Shown here one piece after another: positions 52,648 to 60,721 of a stretch of 64,000 nucleotides of DNA. The notes under the pieces were generated by a model. It saw only the letters and a list, made by a program, of their open reading frames with translations. It searched no databases and was not told where the DNA came from. The stretch's first letter is position 1. Each line of letters starts with the position of its first letter. A program made the translations under genes and the position numbers. Origin of the DNA: Flavobacteriales bacterium UBA2306 (GTDB taxonomy: Bacteria; Bacteroidota; Bacteroidia; Flavobacteriales; Weeksellaceae). The stretch spans positions 43,355 through 107,354 of the forward strand of contig DDVS01000002.1 of the NCBI GenBank assembly GCA_002345565.1, given 5' to 3'.

Positions 52648-53526
52648 ATGAAGAGAAAGCAATTTAATCCGTTAGAAATCGATTGTTTCGAAGTTGAAGA
52701 ATATCCATTTCCAAAACACAGCCATACTTATTATGAGTTGGTTTACATCTTCAAAGGTTGTGGAAATCACCATTTGAACAAGCTGATTATTCCTTACAAA
52801 GCCGGAGATTTGTTGCTGATTTCTCCTGATGATGAACATTATTTTGATATTAAGAAGCTGACAAAATTTGCTTTTATCAAATTCAATGATAGTTTTTTTG
52901 AGAGCAACAAACATCTTGCGCCAGACACTTTGATGACGGCTTCACCAATTGATATTATGCGAAATCCAATGTTGAAGGAAATCAAACTTTGTTTCGATGA
53001 ACCTTGCAAAACGATTCTCAGAAAAACAGTTGAAAATATTGTGGATTATGATAAAATTTGTGATGTGACAACTTCTCCGATTATGTTTTTCCAAGTCTTG
53101 TCGTTATTTGGATTGATTCGTGAAGCGTCTGCCAAACTGAATGTCAGAATTGATGACGGCGTTCCTAGTCAGGAAGATTTGATTTCGTACATTCATCAGA
53201 ATATTTATCGTCCGGAAATGATTAGAATCAAGATGATTGCGTTGCATTTTAATATTTCACCGACTTATTTTAGTGCTTATTTTAAACGGAATTTCGAAAT
53301 GTCTTATCGAACTTATATAAACAATTATCGTTTAGCTCTCATAGAAAAACGAATAGAATCCGGACAAAATACAATCAAGCAGATTGCTTATGAATTTGGA
53401 TTTACGGATGAAAGTCATCTTTCACATTATTTCAAAAATAAGAAAAATAAAACGCTGGGTTCTTATAAAGTGAAGAGTAAAAATCTAGCTCAAAGCTTGG
53501 ATGCACAGTTGATAAACTCTTTGTAA
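52648..53526 (+). CDS. AraC-family transcriptional regulator
   Basis: 292 residues. A cupin sensor domain at the N-terminus (YPFPKHSHTYYELVYIFKGCGNHHLN, then GDLLLISPDDEHYFDI) and a C-terminal double HTH (RIKMIALHFNISPTYFSAYFKR and IKQIAYEFGFTDESHLSHYFKNKK). Divergent from the nine-gene operon, it is the probable regulator of that operon. The sensor histidines suggest a small ligand. Confidence 0.9.
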   Translation: MKRKQFNPLEIDCFEVEEYPFPKHSHTYYELVYIFKGCGNHHLNKLIIPYKAGDLLLISPDDEHYFDIKKLTKFAFIKFNDSFFESNKHLAPDTLMTASPIDIMRNPMLKEIKLCFDEPCKTILRKTVENIVDYDKICDVTTSPIMFFQVLSLFGLIREASAKLNVRIDDGVPSQEDLISYIHQNIYRPEMIRIKMIALHFNISPTYFSAYFKRNFEMSYRTYINNYRLALIEKRIESGQNTIKQIAYEFGFTDESHLSHYFKNKKNKTLGSYKVKSKNLAQSLDAQLINSL

Positions 53527-53576
53527 GTTAAAATCTAACAATTGTCAGGCTGAGGCTCTCGAAGCCATCCAAACAA

Positions 53577-53990
53577 TCACTTCTTAGACCTCATCGCCTT
53601 AACTTTTTTGACAGAATCGTCTTTCAACAATTCCTGATATTCCTCCGACTCCACAGGAACCAGCTTAATTTTCGAATCCTGATTATGAAAAATCCCGAAT
53701 CCATTTTTCTTGGCCAAAGGCGAAGTCTGCAAACAAGGCTGACCTTTTGAAAAATAATTTTGTTTCTCTTGTTCCAATTCTGAAGACGAAATATCATTTC
53801 GTTCCGCAAAAATTTCGAATAGCAATTCGTCGGAAGTATATTTCAGAGGATGTTTGGAAAGTTTATCGTATTGATGATTGGCAATCGTCTTTTTATCATT
53901 TTTCACAACCGGAATTACCGATGCCAAAACCGGAGAATCTTCTGCAATTTCTATCAATGTGTTGGTGTAATTGGTTGTGTGGGTTTTCAT
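53577..53990 (-). CDS. DUF6157-like protein
   Basis: 137 residues, cytoplasmic. The N-terminus HTTNYTNTLIEIAEDSPV and KKTIANHQYDKLSKHPLKYTSDELLFEIFAERN fit DUF6157 as I recall it. No function known. Its ATG overlaps the stop of the upstream gene by four bases (ATGA), so the two are translationally coupled. The basic C-terminus (VKKVKAMRSKK) is likely real. Confidence 0.7.
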   Translation of the reverse strand: MKTHTTNYTNTLIEIAEDSPVLASVIPVVKNDKKTIANHQYDKLSKHPLKYTSDELLFEIFAERNDISSSELEQEKQNYFSKGQPCLQTSPLAKKNGFGIFHNQDSKIKLVPVESEEYQELLKDDSVKKVKAMRSKK

Positions 53991-54664
53991 ATAGAATTGT
54001 TTTCCGAGTATCTAAAAATAATATTATCAAAGTCCTCCTTTAAAGAAGATGAGTCATTTGATTTTAATTTTGAAAGTCCAAGTTTTGCGTACTCAAAAGC
54101 TTTATCTAAATTTCTTTTTTCATAAACTTTAGATAGAGTCCAAATGAACCCAATTTCAGATTCTATATTCAGTCCCGCCAACTTTTTCCTCGGATTAGAT
54201 AAATCTGAATCATCTAAATTATCAAAAATATAGTTCTCACCAGTAAAGACTTGAATTATTGGAATAAAATGATTTTCAATACTTAAAACTATATTTTCTG
54301 CAGTTTTTATATTTTTTTCCTCAGAATCACTATAATCCCACCATTGATTATCTTCAATTTTTTTTGAAAAATTCCACCATTTTTTAATTTGAATTTTTTC
54401 TAATCTTTTTCTAAATTGACATTCATAATATTTCAAGGTCTTGAAAATGATTTCTCGACCATACCAATCTGTTATTTCTTTTGGATGAATTCCTAATTCT
54501 ACGCAACATTTTCCGCCATACTGACTTGCTTGAATTCCAATTATAAAAATGAAATTTTCAGATTCTTTTCTATAACTAAATCCATTTCCTTTAAATCCTA
54601 GTTCTTTTAAGCTTTGAGAAATAGTTTTTGAGATATGTTTCTTAAAATCTGCAGAAGTAATCAT
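53987..54664 (-). CDS. DUF4304-like protein
   Basis: 225 residues, cytoplasmic. The beginning FKKHISKTISQSLKELGFKGNGFSYRK with FIFIIGIQASQYGGKCCVELGIHP matches the pattern of DUF4304, a family sometimes found with toxins or immunity genes but without known role. AT-rich compared with its neighbours. Overlaps the DUF6157-like gene (ATGA). Confidence 0.7.
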   Translation of the reverse strand: MITSADFKKHISKTISQSLKELGFKGNGFSYRKESENFIFIIGIQASQYGGKCCVELGIHPKEITDWYGREIIFKTLKYYECQFRKRLEKIQIKKWWNFSKKIEDNQWWDYSDSEEKNIKTAENIVLSIENHFIPIIQVFTGENYIFDNLDDSDLSNPRKKLAGLNIESEIGFIWTLSKVYEKRNLDKAFEYAKLGLSKLKSNDSSSLKEDFDNIIFRYSENNSI

Positions 54665-54680
54665 TAGTTTTATGTAAGAA

Positions 54681-56261
54681 TTAATCTAAAATTTCTTGCT
54701 CAACCTTACCAGCCTTCACCAGCCACAACCCAACAAAAGTCAAAAATCCATTCAGGATAATCAGTTCCACACCAATTCTGTAATCTGTATTATTAGTTAC
54801 CAAATAATTAATCAAATATGTTACAACAGGTGCCAAAATCGTCACTGCTAAGATTGTATATTTCTTCGTGATTTGATATTTTGTCAAAATTCCGAAAGCA
54901 AATAATCCCAACAACGGACCGTAAGTATAACCTGCGATTTCCATAATCAGATAAACAATCGATTTGTCATTAATAGCTTTGAAAACCATTATCAATACGA
55001 AAAAAATCACTGTGAAAGTCAAATGAACTTTCATTCTCAGGTGCTTCTTTTGTTTCTCGGTTTTTTGCTGGTCTTCGTTCAGGTTTAGTAAATCTACACA
55101 ATAAGAACTCGTGACCGCCGTTAAAGCCCCATCAGCAGAAGGAAATAAGGCCGAAATCAAACCGATGATGAAAATCACAGAAAGCGCCATCGGGAAATGA
55201 CCTTGAAGCGACAGAGCAGGGAACAGGTCGTCGCCCATTATATTTTTTATTTGACCCGCAGAATCCTTGAATCCGAAAGTATTCGTAATCACTTCTTTTC
55301 CGTCAACCATCGTCGAGATTTGTCCATAATCTGCGCCGTGTTGCATTGCAAAAAGATAAAGCAAACCACCCAAAAACAAGAACGCCAGATTTACGAAAAG
55401 CAAAGTTCCGGCAAAAGTCAGCATATTCTTTTTCGAGTTTTTCAGATTGTCCACCGAGATATTTTTCTGCATCATTTCTTGGTCAAGACCCGTCATCGCA
55501 ATTGTAATGAACATCCCGCCTAGAATCGTTTTCAGGAAAAATGTTTTAGAATTCACATCCGTATTGATAAAATGCGTGTATTGCTTCTGTTCAAGGATAG
55601 AGAACGCTTCTCCAAAAGACAGATTAAGATTTGATAAAATATAAACAATGCAGGCAATCAAGCTGATAATCATAAACGATGTTTGCAACGTATCAGTAAT
55701 CACAATCGTCTTAACACCACCTTCAAACGTGTAAAGCAGAATCATCAAAAGCAACACGAAAGCCGTTACCCAAAACGGAACGCCAAGACTTTCTAGCAAG
55801 AAAATCTGAAGAATATTCACAACCAGATATAACCTCGCCGTCGCACCAATCGCTCTCGAAATAATGAAAAATACAGAACCAATTTTATGCGCCTCCACAT
55901 TGAAACGTTTTCCCAGATAAGTATAAATCGAGGTCAAATTCATTTTATAATAAAGCGGAAGCAAAATGCCAGCAACGATGAAGTAACCAATGAAAAACCC
56001 AATTACCATCATATAATATTCGAAACCACCAAAAGGATTTTCGCCTCCTAAAAATTTTCCAACTGTTCCCGGAACCGAGATAAAAGTTACGCCCGAAAGT
56101 GATGTTCCAATCATCCCAAACGCTACCAGCCACCATTTGCTTTTCTTATTCCCAATAAAAAAAGACTGGTTGTCTGAGTTGCGGCTTGTAAAATAAGAGA
56201 TGACCAAAAGCCCGATAAAATAGGCAAAAACGAATAAAAGTAGAATAGTTCCCGGATTCAT
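54681..56261 (-). CDS. Sodium:solute symporter
   Basis: 526-residue SSF-family transporter with about 13 TM helices. NSDNQSFFIGNKKSKWWLVAFGMIGTSLSGVTFISVPG matches the SGLT/PutP signature in TM1, with the Na+ site Ser/Thr in TM8 around FPSADGALTAVTSSYCVDLL. The substrate cannot be read; relatives carry sugars, sialic acid or vitamins. The start codon overlaps a palindrome that may be its operator. Confidence 0.9.
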   Translation of the reverse strand: MNPGTILLLFVFAYFIGLLVISYFTSRNSDNQSFFIGNKKSKWWLVAFGMIGTSLSGVTFISVPGTVGKFLGGENPFGGFEYYMMVIGFFIGYFIVAGILLPLYYKMNLTSIYTYLGKRFNVEAHKIGSVFFIISRAIGATARLYLVVNILQIFLLESLGVPFWVTAFVLLLMILLYTFEGGVKTIVITDTLQTSFMIISLIACIVYILSNLNLSFGEAFSILEQKQYTHFINTDVNSKTFFLKTILGGMFITIAMTGLDQEMMQKNISVDNLKNSKKNMLTFAGTLLFVNLAFLFLGGLLYLFAMQHGADYGQISTMVDGKEVITNTFGFKDSAGQIKNIMGDDLFPALSLQGHFPMALSVIFIIGLISALFPSADGALTAVTSSYCVDLLNLNEDQQKTEKQKKHLRMKVHLTFTVIFFVLIMVFKAINDKSIVYLIMEIAGYTYGPLLGLFAFGILTKYQITKKYTILAVTILAPVVTYLINYLVTNNTDYRIGVELIILNGFLTFVGLWLVKAGKVEQEILD

Positions 56262-56288
56262 TGTTCAAATTTGAATTGAACAAAAATA
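56261..56288 (-). promoter_or_regulatory. Promoter and palindrome of the sodium:solute symporter gene
   Basis: Minus-strand -7 box TATTTTTG (56288-56281). An inverted repeat TTGTTCAA / TTGAACAA (56261-56268 and 56276-56283) with 12-bp palindrome TTCAAATTTGAA inside covers the transcript start and start codon. Confidence 0.5.
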
Positions 56289-56350
56289 GTTTTTTTTATG
56301 AACAAAGCTTTTATTAACTTACATCAATTAATTAAAAACTTTTATGATTA

Positions 56351-56358
56351 TACCTTTG
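56351..56358 (+). promoter_or_regulatory. -7 box of the YceI gene
   Basis: TACCTTTG, a perfect TAnnTTTG, 26 bp before the chosen start. It lies downstream of the ATG at 56298, which rules that start out. Confidence 0.6.
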
Positions 56359-56384
56359 TACTATCAATAATTAAAAAAATCATT

Positions 56385-56957
56385 ATGAAAAAATTATTCT
56401 TATCATTTTTGTTTGCAACTATCAGTATTTTAGGATTTTCGCAAACCACTTGGAGTATAGATCCAATGCACTCTTCATTTAATTTTAACATCAAACATAT
56501 GGGAATCAGTTTTGTACAAGGACGTTTCGATAAGTTTGAAGGAAATGTAGTGACAAAAGCTGAGGATTTGACCAATGCTAAATTCGATTTTGCAGTTAAC
56601 ACAGCTTCTGTAAATACTGGTGTTGAGATGCGTGATAACCATTTGAAAAGTGCAGATTTCTTTGATGTAGAAAAATTTCCTACGATGAAATTTGAAAGTA
56701 CATCTATCAAAAAATTAAAAGGGAATACTTATCAACTGACGGGTAAACTTACAATAAAAGATGTAACAAAACCGGTAACTGTAACTGCTGTTTACGGAGG
56801 ACAAACCAAAGATCAACAAGGGAATGAAAAACTTGGTTTCCAAACGACTTTTAAAATTAATAGACTAGACTACAACGTAAGCTACGATCCAACAGGAGCT
56901 GGTGTTGCAAAAGATGTGGATGTTGCGGTTTATGTAGAGTTTGTTAAAAATAAATAA
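56385..56957 (+). CDS. YceI-family protein
   Basis: 190 residues, exported: signal peptide MKKLFLSFLFATISILGFSQ. Lipocalin-like fold with TTWSIDPMHSSFNFNIKHMGISFVQGRF at the start, MRDNHLKSADFFDVEKFPTMKF and KLTIKDVTKPVTV. The family binds polyisoprenoid lipids in the periplasm. The upstream 29 codons are not used, because a -7 box lies between them and this ATG. A bidirectional terminator follows. Confidence 0.92.
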   Translation: MKKLFLSFLFATISILGFSQTTWSIDPMHSSFNFNIKHMGISFVQGRFDKFEGNVVTKAEDLTNAKFDFAVNTASVNTGVEMRDNHLKSADFFDVEKFPTMKFESTSIKKLKGNTYQLTGKLTIKDVTKPVTVTAVYGGQTKDQQGNEKLGFQTTFKINRLDYNVSYDPTGAGVAKDVDVAVYVEFVKNK

Positions 56958-56968
56958 CGGATTTTGCT

Positions 56969-57016
56969 AAAATAAAGTAAGAGCTTTTTCGTAATTGAGA
57001 AGGCTTTTATTTTATC
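56969..57016. terminator. Bidirectional terminator between YceI and MFS genes
   Basis: AAAATAAA ... TTTATTTT arms around the stem AGCTTTTTC / GAGAAGGCT (wobble pairs). It includes the stop codon region of the leftward MFS gene. Confidence 0.55.
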
Positions 57017-58215
57017 ATTTTTTTTACGACAACAAAAAGCAAAAATGAGGTGATTGTGAGGACAGCAAAAGACCCAAGCCACAAACTATCGAATCCAAAT
57101 CGACTCACAACATAAGTTCCCAGAAACGGTGTAATAATGAATGAAAAGGAAAACGCAATGCCGTTAACTCCCATATAGGCTCCTTTGTTTCCATTTTCTG
57201 ACCTAAGTGCCGTCACAGTTGACATAAATGGTAGCGCCCAAATCTCCGCAATACAAAGAATCGTCATTGATAAAATCAGCCAAGAAATATTACTTCCAAA
57301 TATCAACATCAGGTACGATAATCCAGCCAGTACAGCTCCTAAAAATAAAATCTGAGGAACCTTCAACGTTCTTTCTGCAATACTTACCAAAGGCATTTCT
57401 AGTAATACAATGATAAATCCGCTGTAACCTAAAATAAAACCAATTGTACTTTGGCTCAATTTCGCAACGTCTTTATAAAATAAAGGAATTGTGTTGAAAA
57501 ACTGAAAAAAGCAGATTGCAAAAATGGTACATAAAAAGCTGAAAACTAGAAAAGGATAATCTTTATAAGGCGATTTTCCTGTTTTCTTTACAACTTCAAA
57601 AGTTTCTAATTTCTTTTTCTCGCGGAAGATTTTGTTTCTTTTTCTGAAAAAGATGACATAAATGATTCCGGCAATCAAAGCACCTGTGAAATTGAAAACG
57701 AATAGAAAATTATAAGAGATCCCAGATAAAACGCCACCCAAAGCCGGACCAATAGAGAATCCAAGATTGACAGCCATTCGGTTAAGAGAAAAAGCTTTGG
57801 TCAGATTTTCCGGTCTTGCATATTTTGTAATGGCAACAGAATTCGCTGGTCGGAAAGTATCACTTATTGTACTTTGAAGAAAAATCAAAACAGCCATCAT
57901 CTCCACACTTTGAAAAAATGGAATGATGAGAAATATCGGCGCACTGAGAAACAAACTCCAACTTTGAATATAATATTCCCCAAATTTATCTGTCAAATAG
58001 CCACCTAACCAAGAACCGAGAACCGAACCAATTCCGTAAAAACTTAAAACAATTCCTGCATTTTCTAAAGAAAACTTCAAATGGTCTGTCATATAAACGC
58101 CCAAAAACGGCAATACCATAGAACCGGAACGGTTGATGAGCATCACAATAGACAACATCCAAGCTTCTCTTGAAAGTCCTTTGAAAGTGTTGATGTAAGA
58201 GTTAAAAAGTTTCAT
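57007..58215 (-). CDS. MFS transporter
   Basis: 402 residues, 12 TM helices. GSWLGGYLTDKFGEYYIQ is the TM2-3 signature, FRPANSVAITKYARPENLTKAFSLNRMAVNLGFSIGPALGG marks TM4-5. It resembles the MdtG/YxlH-type efflux group. A start 54 bp further upstream lies within the htrA terminator hairpin and upstream of a -7 box, so the ATG at 58215 was chosen. Substrate unknown. Confidence 0.88.
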   Translation of the reverse strand: MKLFNSYINTFKGLSREAWMLSIVMLINRSGSMVLPFLGVYMTDHLKFSLENAGIVLSFYGIGSVLGSWLGGYLTDKFGEYYIQSWSLFLSAPIFLIIPFFQSVEMMAVLIFLQSTISDTFRPANSVAITKYARPENLTKAFSLNRMAVNLGFSIGPALGGVLSGISYNFLFVFNFTGALIAGIIYVIFFRKRNKIFREKKKLETFEVVKKTGKSPYKDYPFLVFSFLCTIFAICFFQFFNTIPLFYKDVAKLSQSTIGFILGYSGFIIVLLEMPLVSIAERTLKVPQILFLGAVLAGLSYLMLIFGSNISWLILSMTILCIAEIWALPFMSTVTALRSENGNKGAYMGVNGIAFSFSFIITPFLGTYVVSRFGFDSLWLGSFAVLTITSFLLFVVVKKMIK

Positions 58216-58231
58216 AGTTTGATTCAGTTTG

Positions 58232-58239
58232 CAAAGGTA
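58232..58239 (-). promoter_or_regulatory. -7 box of the MFS gene
   Basis: TACCTTTG on the minus strand, 16 bp before the chosen start. Confidence 0.6.
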
Positions 58240-58252
58240 TTGTTTACTTTGA

Positions 58253-58287
58253 TAAAAAAAGAAAGCCATCCGTAAAGAATGGCTTTC
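58253..58287 (-). terminator. Terminator of htrA
   Basis: Stem GAAAGCCAT / ATGGCTTTC with the T7 tract on the minus strand, 58 bp past the htrA stop. Confidence 0.8.
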
Positions 58288-58345
58288 AAAATTTATAATT
58301 TTAGAATTAGTCTAAAATCTAGAGTCTAATATCTAACATTTAATT

Positions 58346-59872
58346 TTATTGCAATTTAAAACCTCTTGTCGTGATTCTACCGTAAGCATCCACATATTTT
58401 ACTTGTACATTTCCTTTGAAATTATTCAGGATTTTTTCAACATCTTTCTGAGAGTTAACAGGTTTTCCATTGATTTCCATCACGATGTAATTATCAACCA
58501 CACCAATTTTGTCCATTTCGCCGCCTTCAATTACATTTTTTGCTAAAACACCACTTTCCAATCCATAATCTGTTTTTACTCTTTCACTTAGAGGCTCAAA
58601 CTCAGAACCGATTTTTTCCGTCACAGTCAAATCATCTTTGCTTCTGGATGATGTTCCGCCTTTTTGGTCTTTCAAAGTAACAGTTACGGTATATGGTTTT
58701 CCGTTTCTAGTATAAGTTACAGAGACTTTATCGCCAGGTCTTCTGCTTCCGATAGCGAAAGATAGATCCGCAAAACTGCTGATATCTGTATTATCGATTT
58801 TGGTTACAATATCACCGGGTCTAATTCCGGCATCTTCAGCACCACTTTTTGATGTTGTTTCTGTTACATAAACACCGTCGCCAACTTTTAGATTAGCCTT
58901 ATTTTTCTGATTGTAGGCCGCAACCTGCATATCATTAGATAAATCTAAACTTCCAATTCCAAGGAAACCTCTTTGTACCAAACCAAATTTCTTGATATCC
59001 TCAACGATTTTCCTTGCTAAGTTGGATGGAACTGCAAATCCGTAACCTTCATAATATCCGGTTTTAGACTGAATAGCAGTATTGATTCCGATTAAATCTC
59101 CGTTTACATTTACCAAAGCACCACCACTGTTTCCAGGGTTGATTGCCGCATCCGTTTGGATAAAGCTTTCAATGGGTGTTCTGGATTGCTGGCTAAGGAT
59201 ATCAATACTTCTTCCTTTTGCAGAAACGATTCCCGCAGTTACAGTAGAGTTAAGTCCAAGCGGATTTCCTACAGCCAAAACCCATTGTCCAACTTCTACC
59301 ATATCAGAGTTAGCAAAGTTGAGGTAAGGCAAACCTTTTTCTTCAATTTTAAGAAGTGAGATGTCTGTATTTGGGTCGGTTCCAATTAGAGTTGCGATGT
59401 AAGATTTTTTGTTGCTTAAGACAACTTCCAATTTATTAGCACCAGCTACAACGTGATTATTGGAAATAATGTAACCATCTGGCGAAATAATAACTCCTGA
59501 ACCTAATCCGGAAGGCATATTTTTAGGTGTCTGCTGTTGTTGTCTTTGTTGGCCACCACCAAAAGGATTGCTGTTTGGACCAAAGAAGAAATCAAACATA
59601 TCGTTTTCAGGCATTCTTTGAGAAGATGCACGATCTTGATAATTTTTGATGGTTACAACCGCAGGAACTGTAGTTTTTGAAGCTTTTACAAAATCGTCTC
59701 CTGTTGCGGAATTCATTCCTACAAAAGAGGATTTTTTAGAAGTGGTTGTAAAGTATGAGAAATCTTCTCCATTATTTTCGTGGCTAAAGTATTGACTAGC
59801 TCCGAAAACCGTCGCACCAGAGATAACTCCGGTCAATGCAAAAGGCATTAGTTTTTTTAATGTATTCTTCAT
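58346..59872 (-). CDS. HtrA/Do-type serine protease
   Basis: Periplasmic quality-control protease, 508 residues from this start. A membrane-spanning or signal segment covers about 7-30. Triad: His140 (SNNHVVAG), Asp170 (NTDISLLK), Ser249 (NPGNSGGAL). Two PDZ domains follow (about 295-390 and 410-500). A Gln-rich patch GGGQQRQQQQTPKN sits in the loop before the protease core. Starts further upstream (59914) overlap a -7 box and are excluded; the ATG at 59884 remains an alternative. Confidence 0.93.
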   Translation of the reverse strand: MKNTLKKLMPFALTGVISGATVFGASQYFSHENNGEDFSYFTTTSKKSSFVGMNSATGDDFVKASKTTVPAVVTIKNYQDRASSQRMPENDMFDFFFGPNSNPFGGGQQRQQQQTPKNMPSGLGSGVIISPDGYIISNNHVVAGANKLEVVLSNKKSYIATLIGTDPNTDISLLKIEEKGLPYLNFANSDMVEVGQWVLAVGNPLGLNSTVTAGIVSAKGRSIDILSQQSRTPIESFIQTDAAINPGNSGGALVNVNGDLIGINTAIQSKTGYYEGYGFAVPSNLARKIVEDIKKFGLVQRGFLGIGSLDLSNDMQVAAYNQKNKANLKVGDGVYVTETTSKSGAEDAGIRPGDIVTKIDNTDISSFADLSFAIGSRRPGDKVSVTYTRNGKPYTVTVTLKDQKGGTSSRSKDDLTVTEKIGSEFEPLSERVKTDYGLESGVLAKNVIEGGEMDKIGVVDNYIVMEINGKPVNSQKDVEKILNNFKGNVQVKYVDAYGRITTRGFKLQ

Positions 59873-59911
59873 CTTGATATTCATTTTCTTTATTCTGAGA
59901 TTTTTGTTTAA

Positions 59912-59919
59912 CAAATTTA
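59912..59919 (-). promoter_or_regulatory. -7 box of htrA
   Basis: TAAATTTG on the minus strand, 39 bp before the chosen start. Upstream of it TTAGTGTGA (59928-59936) and TTAGTGTTA (59946-59954) form a direct repeat 18 bp apart. Confidence 0.5.
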
Positions 59920-60119
59920 ATACTAAATTAGTGTGAACTAAAAACTTAGTGTTACACTTTTAACGAAGTTTAACCATATTTAAAAAAATATTAATAAATA
60001 GCGTTATCTAGTGTGGTTTTTATTTGTTTGATTGTTAGTTGGTTATATGTAGTTTTCAATGATTAGTCATTCATCTTGGCAAAGTAATTGTAGGAGGCTT
60101 ATTATAAAATAATAAAATT

Positions 60120-60599
60120 ATGGAAACAGAAAACATCGTCGAAAGACTAAATAAATACGAGTTTGATTACGCAAACCTATATACAGGTTTTAAATCTGTA
60201 GCAGAAGCCAGACAATTTGCAACAGAAAGAAATGGAAAATTGATAGAAGTCGGTTTTCTGGATGGAAATGATAACCCGGTTGAAGATAATTCTGCGAATC
60301 TTATTAATGAAAATAAATATTTCAAAGCCGATGCCGGAATAGATTATAGAATCATACATTCTGCAGATGAAGGGTTTCAAGAAATTGCAGATAAACTGAA
60401 AGAGAGACAAACAGAAATTACAGATAAAAGCCCAGATGAAAAATATTTCTCCGATGCAGATTGGCAAATTAAAGAAGATGCTGTAATTGTTTTATACAAA
60501 GGAGAAGTGGAAAGTGTAACATCCAGAGAACGTTCAAAATATCTGAAACATACAAAAGTTTATGAATTGGCAGTTGAGGTTCCAAAATCAAAAGATTAA
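60120..60599 (+). CDS. Hypothetical protein
   Basis: 159 residues, very acidic, cytoplasmic, not recognised. It has ERLNKYEFDYANLYTGFKSVAEARQFATERNGKLIEVGFLDGN, then DAGIDYRIIHSADEGFQEIADKLKERQ, and ends with a basic part. No signal peptide or membrane segment. It has its own terminator. Only its length, composition and spacing from neighbours support it as real. Confidence 0.65.
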   Translation: METENIVERLNKYEFDYANLYTGFKSVAEARQFATERNGKLIEVGFLDGNDNPVEDNSANLINENKYFKADAGIDYRIIHSADEGFQEIADKLKERQTEITDKSPDEKYFSDADWQIKEDAVIVLYKGEVESVTSRERSKYLKHTKVYELAVEVPKSKD

Positions 60600-60618
60600 T
60601 TGTCGCAATAAATAATAG

Positions 60619-60647
60619 AATCCGGTTTTTACAGCCGGATTTTTTTT
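60619..60647 (+). terminator. Terminator after the hypothetical gene
   Basis: Stem AATCCGG / CCGGATT, followed by a T run, 20 bp past the stop. Confidence 0.8.
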
Positions 60648-60682
60648 GGTGGAGTAATTCTAGATTCAGCAAAAGTATTCAT

Positions 60683-60714
60683 TTGGAAGGTTTTAATTTT
60701 TATTAATAACTTTG
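60683..60714 (+). promoter_or_regulatory. Promoter of mtaB
   Basis: -33 TTG at 60683-60685, a 21-bp spacer and -7 TAACTTTG at 60707-60714, only 7 bp before the ATG at 60722: a likely leaderless transcript. Confidence 0.65.
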
Positions 60715-60721
60715 CAAACTT

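Noticed and set aside
58216..58269. N-terminal extension of the MFS transporter
   Set aside because: The extra codons cover part of the htrA terminator and a -7 promoter box, so the ATG at 58215 was preferred.
60092..60119. AGGAGG upstream of the hypothetical gene as a Shine-Dalgarno site
   Set aside because: It is 22 bp from the ATG, too far to work, and other genes here do not use such sites.
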